DNA of 64,000 nucleotides from Moraxella sp. K1664 (GTDB taxonomy: Bacteria > Pseudomonadota > Gammaproteobacteria > Pseudomonadales > Moraxellaceae). The notes below the pieces were generated by a model. It ran no database searches. It worked only from the letters and a program-made list of their open reading frames with translations, and was not told where the DNA came from. The stretch lies in NCBI RefSeq assembly GCF_039693965.1, contig NZ_CP155576.1, positions 1,116,001-1,180,000 on the forward strand, in the 5' to 3' direction. This document shows, piece by piece, positions 17,883 to 26,205 of this stretch (the stretch's first letter is position 1; each line of letters begins with the position of its first letter). The position numbers and the translations under genes were made by a program.

Positions 17883-17912
17883 TAAAAAAGCCCATGATGA
17901 CAATGGGCTTTA
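17883..17912 (-). terminator. Intrinsic terminator after fabB
   Basis: On the minus strand, AAAGCCCAT-TGTCATC-ATGGGCTTT runs into a T-run. It lies about 20 nt after the fabB stop and separates it from vapBC. Confidence 0.85.
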
Positions 17913-17932
17913 TGTTGGGGTTGTTGCCGATT

Positions 17933-19165
17933 TTAACCTTTAAACTTCCTAACAACCAACGCCGAATTTGTCCCACCAAAACCAAAACTGTTGCTCATGG
18001 CGGTGTTAATCTCGGTTTGACGTGTGGTCTGGACGATGTCAAAAGGCTTGGCTTTTTCGTCCATGTCGGTAATGTTAATGCTTGGGGCGATAAAGTCGTT
18101 GTTCATCATCAGCACGCAATAAATCAGCTCTTGCACGCCCACCGCTCCTAGGCTATGCCCTGTCATGGATTTGGTTGAGCTAATGGGCGGGGTTTTGTCC
18201 GCACCGCCAAACACGTCTGCAATGGCGGACAGCTCCGTGATGTCGCCAAGCGGTGTTGATGTGCCGTGCGAATTGACATAATCCACCGTATCAAGCCCTG
18301 CCTGCGACAAGGCGATTTGCATACAGCGAGTTGCCCCTTCTCCGCTTGGGGCGACCATTTCCGCTCCGTCTGATGTTGCTCCATAGCCCACGATTTCCGC
18401 CAAAATGTTCGCTCCACGAGCCTGTGCGTGTTCTAAGCTCTCCACGACCACCATACCACCACCGCCTGCGATGACAAAGCCGTCTCGGGTGGCATCATAC
18501 GGGCGACTTGCAGTGGTGGGCGTGTCGTTGTAGCTCGTACTCATCGCCCCCATCGCATCAAACATACACGACTGCGTCCAATGCTCGCTCTCTGCTCCCC
18601 CTGCGATGACCATGTCCGCCTTGCCAAGCTGAATTAGCTCCATGGCATGACCGATACAGTGGCTAGACGTGGCACAAGCGGACGACAGCGAATAGCTAAT
18701 ACCCTTAATTTTTAGCCCTGTGGCAAGCGTGGCAGACACCGTGCTACTCATGATTTTTGGCACTGCCATTGCTCCCACGCCACGAAGCCCCTTGGCTTTC
18801 ATGTTATCCACTGAGCCGACCACATCTGCCGTGCTTGCCCCGCCTGAGCCTGCCACGACCGCCACACGCACGTTATCTGCCACATCATCAAGGGACAGAC
18901 CTGCGTTATCTATGGCGGACAAGGCGGACACATAGGCGTATAGGCTTGCGTCTGACATAAAGCGTTTTAGCTTGCGGTCAATGCCTGACACATCAAGCGT
19001 GCTTTGGTCAATAGAGCCCGACACGCACGATTTAAAGCCATTATCGGCATAGCTTTGGTTAAAGATAATGCCTGATTTGCCGTTTTTTAGGTTGCCTGTA
19101 ACGGTGGCTAAGTCATTGCCAATATTTGAGACAATGCCCATGCCTGTGATGACGACTCTTTTCAT
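17933..19165 (-). CDS. fabB: Beta-ketoacyl-ACP synthase I
   Basis: Condensing enzyme that elongates acyl-ACP with malonyl-ACP in fatty-acid synthesis and is required for unsaturated chains. 410 residues in the thiolase fold: MKRVVITGMGIVSNIG start, active-site Cys164 in SLSSACATSSHCIG, the first catalytic His in YVNSHGTSTPLGD and the second with its Lys in TKSMTGHSLGA, and the C-terminal NSFGFGGTNSALVV glycine loop. The C-H-H triad is complete. The order and length match FabB better than FabF, but the distinction is by eye. Monocistronic with its own terminator. Confidence 0.85.
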   Translation of the reverse strand: MKRVVITGMGIVSNIGNDLATVTGNLKNGKSGIIFNQSYADNGFKSCVSGSIDQSTLDVSGIDRKLKRFMSDASLYAYVSALSAIDNAGLSLDDVADNVRVAVVAGSGGASTADVVGSVDNMKAKGLRGVGAMAVPKIMSSTVSATLATGLKIKGISYSLSSACATSSHCIGHAMELIQLGKADMVIAGGAESEHWTQSCMFDAMGAMSTSYNDTPTTASRPYDATRDGFVIAGGGGMVVVESLEHAQARGANILAEIVGYGATSDGAEMVAPSGEGATRCMQIALSQAGLDTVDYVNSHGTSTPLGDITELSAIADVFGGADKTPPISSTKSMTGHSLGAVGVQELIYCVLMMNNDFIAPSINITDMDEKAKPFDIVQTTRQTEINTAMSNSFGFGGTNSALVVRKFKG

Positions 19166-19283
19166 AAATATTTTCCAAAATGTTTACAAATGTAATGCTG
19201 ATATTGTAACAAATTATGACTTAAAAAGGTAAAATTTTCAATCAAATTTATCATACACACCAAAAAGGGCAAAAAAGAGCATA

Positions 19284-19318
19284 AAAAACGGCGACCGTAG
19301 CCACCGTTTTATTGTCAA
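19284..19318 (-). terminator. Intrinsic terminator after ssb
   Basis: On the minus strand, ACGGTGGC-TACG-GTCGCCGT (with two G-U pairs) is followed by TTTTTT a few nt after the ssb stop. Confidence 0.72.
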
Positions 19319-19325
19319 ATAATCC

Positions 19326-20114
19326 CTAAAAAGGCATGTCATCATCTGCCACGCCACTGGCTGACGGTGGGGTTACCGCTTTGGGGGCGGGTTTGTCGCC
19401 CATGAATGGATTGGCTCCATTTTGGGTGGGGGCGTTATCCTGACCGCCTTGCCCAGTTTGACCGCCTTGATTGGCATTTTGGTTCATGCCTTGATTGGCG
19501 TGCTGTGGGGCTTGCCCGAAGCCTTGATTGGGGTTGTTATTTTGGTAGTTTGGGGTATTTTGCCCAAAGCCATTTTGGGGCTGATTATTAAAGCCGTTTT
19601 GATAGCCACCTTGTTGCGGTGCGTTGCCACCAAAGCCATTATTGCCTTGATAACCGCCATGTTGACCGCCTTGGTTGCCCCATTGGTTATTTTGTTGGTT
19701 GTTGTAGCCACCGCCAAAGTTGCGGTTGTTGTAGCCTTGGTTGCCCTGCCAGTCACCACCATTGCCACCGCCATTATTGTCACGTCTGTCAAGCATTTGC
19801 ATTTGATTGGCTCGCACTTCGGTACTATAACGCTCTATGCCTTGTTGGTCGGTGTATTTGCGAGTGTGCAGACTGCCTTCGATATACACGAGCGACCCTT
19901 TGCGTAGGTACTGGGCGGCAATCTCGCCTAGGCGGTTAAATAGGCTGATACGGTGCCATTCGGTTTGTTCTTTTTGCTCGCCTGTGTTTTTGTCTGTCCA
20001 GCGGTCAGAAGTCGCCACATTAATACTGGTCAAGCTACCGCCATTTTGGAATTGACGTACTTCTGGGTCTTGACCCAAACGACCAACGATAATCACTTTA
20101 TTAATACTTGCCAT
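19326..20114 (-). CDS. ssb: Single-stranded DNA-binding protein
   Basis: SSB coats single-stranded DNA and recruits repair and replication proteins through its C-terminal tip. 262 residues, long for the family: the OB-fold occupies about 1-110 ([50 protein letters not shown]), followed by a very long Gly/Asn/Gln-rich linker (about 115-245) and the acidic tip ADDDMPF. The long linker is typical of Moraxellaceae SSBs. The start was set at MASINKV; the track-long frame adds only MII. Purine-rich repeats in the linker create misleading open frames on the other strand. Confidence 0.95.
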   Translation of the reverse strand: MASINKVIIVGRLGQDPEVRQFQNGGSLTSINVATSDRWTDKNTGEQKEQTEWHRISLFNRLGEIAAQYLRKGSLVYIEGSLHTRKYTDQQGIERYSTEVRANQMQMLDRRDNNGGGNGGDWQGNQGYNNRNFGGGYNNQQNNQWGNQGGQHGGYQGNNGFGGNAPQQGGYQNGFNNQPQNGFGQNTPNYQNNNPNQGFGQAPQHANQGMNQNANQGGQTGQGGQDNAPTQNGANPFMGDKPAPKAVTPPSASGVADDDMPF

Positions 20115-20309
20115 GATAATCACTCAACTTTTGATGTTTAAAAATAATGATTTGATTAGTTCATAAACTAAGATAAATTTGTTTTAAATAAACGGTTAAA
20201 TTCACATATTTAGCGTTACGATATTTTCACTAAATGGGTCTTTTTTGATTTTGTCTTTTGGCATGCCATCGCTTTTATTTGTGCATTGTATTGCCATTAT
20301 CTTAATTAA

Positions 20310-20340
20310 AATAAGTCAGAATAAGATATCCTGACTTATT
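20310..20340. other. 10-bp perfect hairpin between ssb and an H-NS-like gene
   Basis: AATAAGTCAG (20310-20319) and CTGACTTATT (20331-20340) pair perfectly around an 11-nt loop. There is no long T-run. The rest of the 20115-20584 gap holds the repeat copy at 20357 and AT-rich sequence with no supported gene. Confidence 0.55.
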
Positions 20341-20356
20341 TATTTGCAGTCAAGGT

Positions 20357-20558
20357 AGGGCGTGTTGAACATTGATAACATTTTATAAAAATGAGATAAA
20401 ACTTATTGTTTTGTCAATTTTTGCATGAAAAATGGCTAAATCTTGTTTTTCTTCGTCAAAATCCTTGTTGATATTTCAATATCAACTGCGGACTTTTCCT
20501 TGAAAAACGTGCGATTTTTCTCATTTTTCATTGCAAATACCAAAGTTCAACACGCCCT
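20357..20558 (+). repeat. Palindromic repeat family, copy D
   Basis: 202 bp with perfect 14-bp ends AGGGCGTGTTGAAC and GTTCAACACGCCCT, the same terminal type as the copy at 9203. The central hairpin here is TTGATATTTCAATATCAA, unlike the copy at 9203, so terminal type and hairpin type assort independently. It is flanked by TA on both sides. It ends 27 bp before the stop of the H-NS-like gene. Confidence 0.9.
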
Positions 20559-20584
20559 AATAATCTCTTATCTTGTTTTACTGC

Positions 20585-20902
20585 TTAGTTTACTTTGTAG
20601 TCTTCTAGTTTTTTGCCTTTGGCTAGGGCTTCTTCTAACCAACCTGGCTTACGACCACGACCTGCCCAAACGTTTTTAGGGTTTTGTGGGTCACGGTAAG
20701 CAACAGACGCTTCTTTGTGAGCTTTTTTGCCTACTTTTAGAATCTCTTCGATGGTGGTGCCGTTTTCTTTGGCAATTTGTTTAAATTGCAAGTAAGCATC
20801 TTTTAGACCTTGGGCTTGCTTTTGTTTGATTTTGGCTTGGGCATCTTTGGTAAGTGCTTCTAGCTGTTCTACGCTAAGTGCGTCAATATTTACATTAGAC
20901 AT
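20585..20902 (-). CDS. H-NS-family nucleoid-associated protein
   Basis: 105 residues. The N-terminal half is a coiled-coil oligomerisation segment (SVEQLEALTKDAQAKIKQKQAQG). The C-terminal half has the family DNA-binding motif: YRDPQNPKNVWAGRGRKPGWLEEAL, with the AT-hook-like GRGRKP core. Such proteins bind AT-rich DNA and silence horizontally acquired genes. The domain order is that of the BpH3/H-NS group of beta- and gamma-proteobacteria. Its targets could include the AT-rich accessory loci in this window (inference). Confidence 0.88.
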   Translation of the reverse strand: MSNVNIDALSVEQLEALTKDAQAKIKQKQAQGLKDAYLQFKQIAKENGTTIEEILKVGKKAHKEASVAYRDPQNPKNVWAGRGRKPGWLEEALAKGKKLEDYKVN

Positions 20903-21098
20903 GGTATTTCCTCTTTAAAATAACCGTGGAATAATCAAAGGCAAATCCATCAATGTGCATACATCAATACGTCCGATGATTATTGGTGGTGCCAGTTGGG
21001 ATATTAAAAATAAATTTAAAATATCTCTATTTAAAAAGATAAAAACGCTGATTTTTATCGCATGATTATATTAACACATTTTATTTTAAAAATACAAA

Positions 21099-22169
21099 TC
21101 ATTTATTCGCCTTTTTGGGGCTTTTTAACACTTTTTTATCAGTTTTGACAAATTGGGCATTATCGATATTATCAATGACCGTTTTATCAGGACTGTGATA
21201 TTCATTAAGCAAAGACGTGGAATGATAAGGCACTAAGGCAGACGGCACAACTGATTTGGCGGCGTCAATGTGCTTAATAGAATCATCAAAAAAGATATGC
21301 GGGGCAAATGTTTTTAATACCCTTGTTTTTTCAATACCGCCCAAGAAAAACGCCAAATCCACATCTACGCCCCACTCCCTTAATGTCTTAATGGCACGCA
21401 TGTCGGCAGGGGCATTACGAGCGGTCACAAGGGCGATACGAATCGGGTTATGGGTGCTGTCTAGGGTGTCGTGGGGCAGGCTCTTTTGTAGGGCGGAGAG
21501 CTTGATTAAAAAGTCGGCATAAGGACCTTTGTCAATGGGCAAATCCGCCATGCTCTCTTCACGATGATGAAAGGCTTGCAGTCCTTCTTGTTTGAACACC
21601 AGCTCGCCTGAGTCGTCAAACAGCACCGCATCCCCATCAAAGGCAATGCGAAGCTGTTCGGTGTCCAGCTCCAATATCTCCACGGGCGTGGCGTCCAGCA
21701 CCGCACAGGCACACAGGCGGGCATCGGTGACGGCTTGGGCATCATCGACGTTGGTCGTCAAAAACAAATCCACGTCAAAATCATCAATATAATCCGCCAC
21801 ACTTGCCCCCGAGATGAACGCCGAGCGAGTAATGCCCAGCCCGTGCGTGCGTATGGCGTTTAGCACCTGTATGCCTAGGTCGGGGGTGGATTTTGAGACG
21901 ATGACGACTTCGACAAAGGGCGACTCATCGTGGTAGTCTTTGGGTGGTTGGTATTTGTTTAGGTTTAGCAGGGCTTCGATGAGTGGGTAGCCTGTGCCTT
22001 TTTGTAGTGGCTCGTTTTCGACCGATTTCATGTAGTCGCTAAACCGAGCGGACGCGGTGGCTCTATCTTCCGCCAAAAAGCGTTTTAACATCTCATCATG
22101 CTCTTTTAGGTCAAATAATGCCGTCGCCGAGATTGCCACGATGAGTGTGTTTGAAAAATTAACCGCCAT
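21099..22169 (-). CDS. Cytosolic 5'-nucleotidase I-like protein
   Basis: 356 residues matching the 5'-nucleotidase family typified by vertebrate cytosolic 5'-nucleotidase I (Pfam 5-nucleotidase). Recognisable segments are the N-terminal LIVAISATALFDL with the catalytic Asp pattern, GTGYPLIEALLNLN, VEVVIVSKSTPDLGIQVLNAI, FDGDAVLFDDSGELVF (second acidic motif) and RIALVTARNAPADMRAIKTLREWG, then FFLGGIEKTRVL and HIFFDDS near the C-terminus. It should dephosphorylate nucleoside monophosphates in the cytoplasm. The bacterial role is little studied. The 22170-22459 gap downstream of MAPEG and upstream of this gene is AT-rich and empty as far as I can see. Confidence 0.75.
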   Translation of the reverse strand: MAVNFSNTLIVAISATALFDLKEHDEMLKRFLAEDRATASARFSDYMKSVENEPLQKGTGYPLIEALLNLNKYQPPKDYHDESPFVEVVIVSKSTPDLGIQVLNAIRTHGLGITRSAFISGASVADYIDDFDVDLFLTTNVDDAQAVTDARLCACAVLDATPVEILELDTEQLRIAFDGDAVLFDDSGELVFKQEGLQAFHHREESMADLPIDKGPYADFLIKLSALQKSLPHDTLDSTHNPIRIALVTARNAPADMRAIKTLREWGVDVDLAFFLGGIEKTRVLKTFAPHIFFDDSIKHIDAAKSVVPSALVPYHSTSLLNEYHSPDKTVIDNIDNAQFVKTDKKVLKSPKKANK

Positions 22170-22459
22170 GATAAAGTCCTAGTTTTAAATAAATGTAAGG
22201 CATGGTTTTAAGCTTTGTTTATGATGATTAAATAGTTTTTAAAGGTTGTTTAAAAAAGAAATGAATAGGTAAAAGCATTTTCTTTGTTAATATGATTGAT
22301 GTATGGATTTTAAATATGCAAAATCCTACCAAATACCATTTGCCTGTTATATTTATCCATCATGTCCATCTATCATATTCAATTTAATCCATTCAAAACA
22401 ACCATTTTAAATAACCAACACCTGCCCCAAAAGCAAAAACCCATCCACAGGACAGGCTT

Positions 22460-22885
22460 TTACCAAATCATCTTTATGGCAAAATAAAATAACTGCAAAC
22501 AGCAAACCAGCGACAAGCCCCACACCACCGAGCGAAAGGTCGCCAGATTCATGGCATACGCCACGCCATAGATAAGGCGTAACACGACATAAAGCCACGC
22601 CATGCCATTGACCACGTTTTGGGGGACAAAACAGTACATGGCGACCAGCACCGCCCCGATAAAAATAGGCAGGCTCTCAAAACTGTTGGCTTGCACGGCA
22701 TTTAGGCGAGCCGATAGCCCTGTGGTCTGTGCTAGGAACGCTCGTGGGTTTTGGTTGTCGGTTTTAAAGTCAAATCCGCCAGCCATCTTTGCCAAAAATG
22801 CAAAGACAAAAGGCAACACACAAGCGACCATGAGAGCCACAATCGCATAATGCGTATCGTTCGGCACGTGCAAAATCCAGTTCAT
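22460..22885 (-). CDS. MAPEG-family membrane protein
   Basis: 141 residues with four predicted membrane helices (residues about 10-30, 65-85, 90-110, 118-138). The family pattern is NPRAFLAQTTGLSARLNAVQANSFESLPIFIGAVL followed by LYVVLRLIYGVAYAMN. Eukaryotic relatives handle eicosanoids and glutathione; bacterial roles are mostly unknown. It follows the OsmC-like gene by 2 nt, so the two are probably co-transcribed, perhaps as a detoxification pair (inference). Confidence 0.8.
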   Translation of the reverse strand: MNWILHVPNDTHYAIVALMVACVLPFVFAFLAKMAGGFDFKTDNQNPRAFLAQTTGLSARLNAVQANSFESLPIFIGAVLVAMYCFVPQNVVNGMAWLYVVLRLIYGVAYAMNLATFRSVVWGLSLVCCLQLFYFAIKMIW

Positions 22886-22887
22886 GC

Positions 22888-23310
22888 TTATGCAGTCGCC
22901 ACAATTTCAAAATCATGGGTGATGTTCACCCCGCCATCGGCGAGCATTTTTGACGCTGAGCAGTATTTGTCCGCTGACAGTTCAATGGCTTTGGCGACCT
23001 GTGATTCTTTGATGTTCTCGCCCGTTACGATAAAATGCAGATGAATGTCGGTAAACACCGCAGGCACGCTGTCGGCACGGCGAGCGGACACTTCACAGCG
23101 AACATCGCTAATGGCTTGGCGGGATTTTTTTAGAATGCTCACCACATCATAACTGGCACAACCGCCCAGCCCCATCAGAATAAGCTCCATCGGTCTTGCC
23201 CCAAGCTCTTGGGCTGAGTCGATGATGACTTTATGCCCCGAACCGCTCACGGTCTCAAAATTAATCGCTTCGTTATTTAGCCATGTTACACTGGCACTCA
23301 TGTCGCTCAT
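22888..23310 (-). CDS. OsmC/Ohr-family protein
   Basis: 140 residues with the OsmC fold. The two conserved cysteines are Cys51 (LMGLGGCASYD) and Cys117 (SADKYCSASKM), the peroxidatic and resolving residues used by the family to reduce organic hydroperoxides. The lengths and motifs fit the YhfA-like branch, whose substrate is undefined. A longer frame begins at 23364, but MSDMSASVTW at 23310 has GGTAATCCC upstream and matches the family start. Operon with the MAPEG gene. Confidence 0.82.
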   Translation of the reverse strand: MSDMSASVTWLNNEAINFETVSGSGHKVIIDSAQELGARPMELILMGLGGCASYDVVSILKKSRQAISDVRCEVSARRADSVPAVFTDIHLHFIVTGENIKESQVAKAIELSADKYCSASKMLADGGVNITHDFEIVATA

Positions 23311-23628
23311 GGGATTACCTTTTTTGATAAATTTTAATAAAAATAATGGGGCATTGTAGCACAAAATGACAGGGCGGTAAATTTTTGACCGTTAAAGGTT
23401 GGGTTTGATTTTTGTGCATTTTGACAACATTTTGACAAGAATGACAATGATAAATAGGGTAATTTTGCCAACAAACACGCTCAAAATCGGCATTTATTGC
23501 CATTATTTACCATTTGCAACATTTTTAAGCAAAATAATGTTACACTTTTTGGCCAAAATTTGGTTTAATAGACAGCAATAATTTGCCAAATTTTGGCGTT
23601 CTTTAAATTTATTACATTAAGGTTAGTC

Positions 23629-24120
23629 ATGATTGATTCAGACGGCTTTCGAGCCAATGTCGGTATCATCTTGGCAAATACAGAAGGGCAAGTACTTTGG
23701 ACAAAACGAATCGGACACGACAGCTGGCAATTTCCACAAGGTGGGATTGACAGGGGTGAAACACCGCTTGATGCGATGTACCGTGAATTGTATGAAGAAG
23801 TGGGCTTATGTCCGCACCACGTGGAAGTGCTGGGGGTAACGCATGACTGGCTCCGTTACCGCCTGCCCAAGCGTTATGTGCGACTAGGGCAAGAGCCACT
23901 CTGTATCGGGCAAAAACAAAAATGGTTTTTGCTACGCTTAGATGAAAAAAACACCGACTTTATCCGCTTTGACACCGCAACCCCTGAGTTTGACGAATGG
24001 GCGTGGGTGAGTTACTGGTATCCTTTGGGACAGGTTGTGCCGTTTAAACGGGGCGTGTACCAAAAGGCATTGTTAGAACTTGCCGAGCGGTTGCCCCTAA
24101 AAAAGGGGCTAAGGCTTTGA
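23629..24120 (+). CDS. rppH: RNA pyrophosphohydrolase
   Basis: RppH removes pyrophosphate from mRNA 5' ends and so opens transcripts to RNase E. 163 residues: [15 protein letters not shown] start, [12 protein letters not shown] and REL-EEVG forming the Nudix box (the metal-binding Glu residues are all present), then [11 protein letters not shown] and the C-terminal [23 protein letters not shown], which is diagnostic for RppH over other Nudix hydrolases. The chosen start has TTAAGGTTAG just upstream. Monocistronic with a strong terminator. Confidence 0.93.
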   Translation: MIDSDGFRANVGIILANTEGQVLWTKRIGHDSWQFPQGGIDRGETPLDAMYRELYEEVGLCPHHVEVLGVTHDWLRYRLPKRYVRLGQEPLCIGQKQKWFLLRLDEKNTDFIRFDTATPEFDEWAWVSYWYPLGQVVPFKRGVYQKALLELAERLPLKKGLRL

Positions 24121-24147
24121 TAAGGCTTTGATATAAGTTAAGCTATA

Positions 24148-24181
24148 AAAACAAGTCATGATAGTCATGGCTTGTTTTTTA
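24148..24181 (+). terminator. Intrinsic terminator after rppH
   Basis: AAACAAGTCATG-ATAGT-CATGGCTTGTTT followed by a T-run. Confidence 0.9.
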
Positions 24182-24186
24182 TGGGG

Positions 24187-24215
24187 GTATAAAAAAACCT
24201 GCACAGGGCAGGCTT
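24187..24215 (-). terminator. Intrinsic terminator after trxA
   Basis: On the minus strand, AAAGCCTGC-CCTGT-GCAGGTTT runs into TTTT, about 17 nt after the trxA stop. Confidence 0.8.
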
Positions 24216-24231
24216 TTGGGTGTGTTTGATA

Positions 24232-24552
24232 TTATAAATGCTTGTTTAGCAATTCAACAAACTCTGACTTAGGACGGCTACCAACCACGGTATCGACTTT
24301 CTCGCCATTTTTGAACACGAACAAAGTTGGAATGCTACGAATGCCAAAGCGTGCTGATGTCTCTGGGTTGTCGTCTACATTAACTTTGACGATTTGGAAT
24401 TTGTCGCCATATTCGGCATCTAGGTCTTCTAGGACAGGGGCAATGGCTTTACATGGACCGCACCACGCCGCCCAAAAGTCCACGAGAACGGGCTTGTCGG
24501 CTTGTAGTACGTCTTGGTCGAAGTTGGCATCGGTGGTGTTAATAATGCTCAT
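24232..24552 (-). CDS. trxA: Thioredoxin 1
   Basis: Small cytoplasmic dithiol oxidoreductase of 106 residues. The redox motif is WCGPCK with Cys31 and Cys34, preceded by VLVDFWAAW. The cis-Pro motif is IRSIPTLFVFKNGE, and VNVDDNPETSARFGI completes the fold. It reduces ribonucleotide reductase, PAPS reductase, methionine sulfoxide reductase and others. Single gene, divergent from the pseudouridine synthase. Confidence 0.96.
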   Translation of the reverse strand: MSIINTTDANFDQDVLQADKPVLVDFWAAWCGPCKAIAPVLEDLDAEYGDKFQIVKVNVDDNPETSARFGIRSIPTLFVFKNGEKVDTVVGSRPKSEFVELLNKHL

Positions 24553-24781
24553 GGGTATTACCTTTGTAAATAAGTGAATGTGTGTATAATGGGGGTGTCT
24601 TGATGACTTTCAAGTGTGTGATGATAAGTCCTATTAATCGGTGGATTAGGGCAAATCAAATCATCGCAATATCCCCAAAACTTCGTGCTATAATAACAAA
24701 CTTTTTGGCAAATGATGATTAAATTTACAAAAATCATCAATTCGCCCCATTAATCCAAATCATTAAACTATCATAAAACCC

Positions 24782-25537
24782 ATGACCGACCGCCACGACC
24801 GCCTATCTGATGACAAAATCTCCCTGATGAACGCCCAAGAGCGTGAGTATGATGATGAATTTTTTAAAAATTTTATCCGCTCAATCACCGTCTATGAAGA
24901 CGATGACATTTGGGTGGGGGATAAGCCGGCAGGGCTTCTTAGTGTGGACGGACGCACGTTGAAGGTGAGCTTGCAATCACGGCTGCTGCGGGTTTATCCC
25001 AATATCAAGCTCATTCACCGCCTTGATATGGATACCTCAGGGCTGATTATTTTTGCCAAAAACGAACACAGCCAAAGCCACATTGCCAAGCAGTTCATTG
25101 ACCGTATGGTCAGCAAAGAGTATCAAGCGGTGGTGTTTGGCACGGTACTGGCGGACGACAAAAAAGGCGTGATTGACGTGCCCGTCCGCTACGAGCCGAC
25201 CACTAAGCCCCGTCATATCGTGGACATGAGTTGGAGTAAGCGAGCCTTGACGCATTATGAAGTCATGCACCACGAGCTACGCACCGATAAGGCAGGTAAG
25301 GCTCATGCCGTAACTCGTCTGACTCTACGCCCTATCACGGGCAGAAGTCATCAGCTACGAGTTCACTGTGTTCATATCGGTCATGTGATGATTGGCGACC
25401 CGATTTATGCCGCCTTACCACAAAAAAGCACCGCCTTGGAGCTTGCCCCGCGTCTCAATCTGCACGCCCACAAACTTCGCCTAAAACACCCCACGCATGG
25501 GGCTTGGCTGGATTGGGAAAGTGAAGTGCCGTTTTAA
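24782..25537 (+). CDS. RluA-family pseudouridine synthase
   Basis: 251 residues. The catalytic motif is HRLDMDTSGLIIFAKN with the active-site Asp in the RLDxxTSG pattern. VGDKPAGLLSVDG precedes it and LTLRPITGRSHQLRVH (motif III, conserved Arg) follows. There is no N-terminal S4 domain, and the short length fits RluA, which modifies U746 of 23S rRNA and U32 of some tRNAs, better than RluC or RluD. The exact target cannot be told by eye, so no symbol is given. Confidence 0.83.
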   Translation: MTDRHDRLSDDKISLMNAQEREYDDEFFKNFIRSITVYEDDDIWVGDKPAGLLSVDGRTLKVSLQSRLLRVYPNIKLIHRLDMDTSGLIIFAKNEHSQSHIAKQFIDRMVSKEYQAVVFGTVLADDKKGVIDVPVRYEPTTKPRHIVDMSWSKRALTHYEVMHHELRTDKAGKAHAVTRLTLRPITGRSHQLRVHCVHIGHVMIGDPIYAALPQKSTALELAPRLNLHAHKLRLKHPTHGAWLDWESEVPF

Positions 25538-25654
25538 GGTGTTATTAAAAAGGCTTAAATTGGGGTGTGGGGTAATTTATTCATGCTAAAATTGTTGTCA
25601 TGGGGGTGGATGTGATTTGCCCTTGCATGCCTATCATTTACCCATTTTAAAAAT

Positions 25655-26122
25655 TTACAAATCCCTTTGCAAAATCAGTGCGTCCGTTTGCCCCCAGTCG
25701 CCCTTGTAGTACCCAGCTCGCACGTCTATTTGATAAAAGCCATGTCGCTCATACAGACGTATGGCGGACGAGTTGTCGGCTCGCACTTCTAAGAGTATCC
25801 GCTCTGCCCCTTTGTCCTTACCTAATTTGACAAAATCGGTCAGCAAACCACCGCCCACGCCCTGCTGTTGATAACGGCTGTCTGTGGCAATGCGTAAAAT
25901 CTCTGCCGTCTCAAAAACGATTTGATAAATACAATAGCCGAGCATTTCATCATCGTCATCACAAGCGATAAGCACCCCCGCCCCAAACTGCCCCAGCACC
26001 GAATGCACCGCCAAGCCGTCCCAAGCGTCATCAAACAGCTCACGCTCCACCCGTGCAATGTCGGACACATAGCCTGATGATTGGGCGGTGTCGGGCGTGG
26101 CAAAATTTAAAAAAACTGTCAT
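25655..26122 (-). CDS. rimI: Ribosomal protein S18 alanine N-acetyltransferase (GNAT)
   Basis: 155 residues of GNAT fold. The acetyl-CoA loop is seen as RYQQQGVGGGLLTDFV, followed by RILLEVRADNSSAIRLYERHGF and the YYKGDWGQTDALILQRDL end, the RimI pattern. RimI acetylates the N-terminal alanine of S18 and possibly other proteins. The gene is divergent from rnr. The assignment to RimI over another GNAT is by motif resemblance. Confidence 0.75.
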   Translation of the reverse strand: MTVFLNFATPDTAQSSGYVSDIARVERELFDDAWDGLAVHSVLGQFGAGVLIACDDDDEMLGYCIYQIVFETAEILRIATDSRYQQQGVGGGLLTDFVKLGKDKGAERILLEVRADNSSAIRLYERHGFYQIDVRAGYYKGDWGQTDALILQRDL

Positions 26123-26205
26123 AAAAGTTACATGATTTCGTGGCTAAATATGTTATGATAACTCAAACATTAAGATTTAACCAAATTTTTTATAAAGAGA
26201 AACGC

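Noticed and set aside
19422-19907. 161-residue plus-strand frame opposite ssb
   Set aside because: A hydrophobic shadow of the Gly/Asn/Gln repeat linker of SSB on the other strand.
20443-20679. 78-residue frame across repeat copy D and into the H-NS-like gene
   Set aside because: Antisense to the 3' end of the H-NS-like gene, formed by the repeat body.
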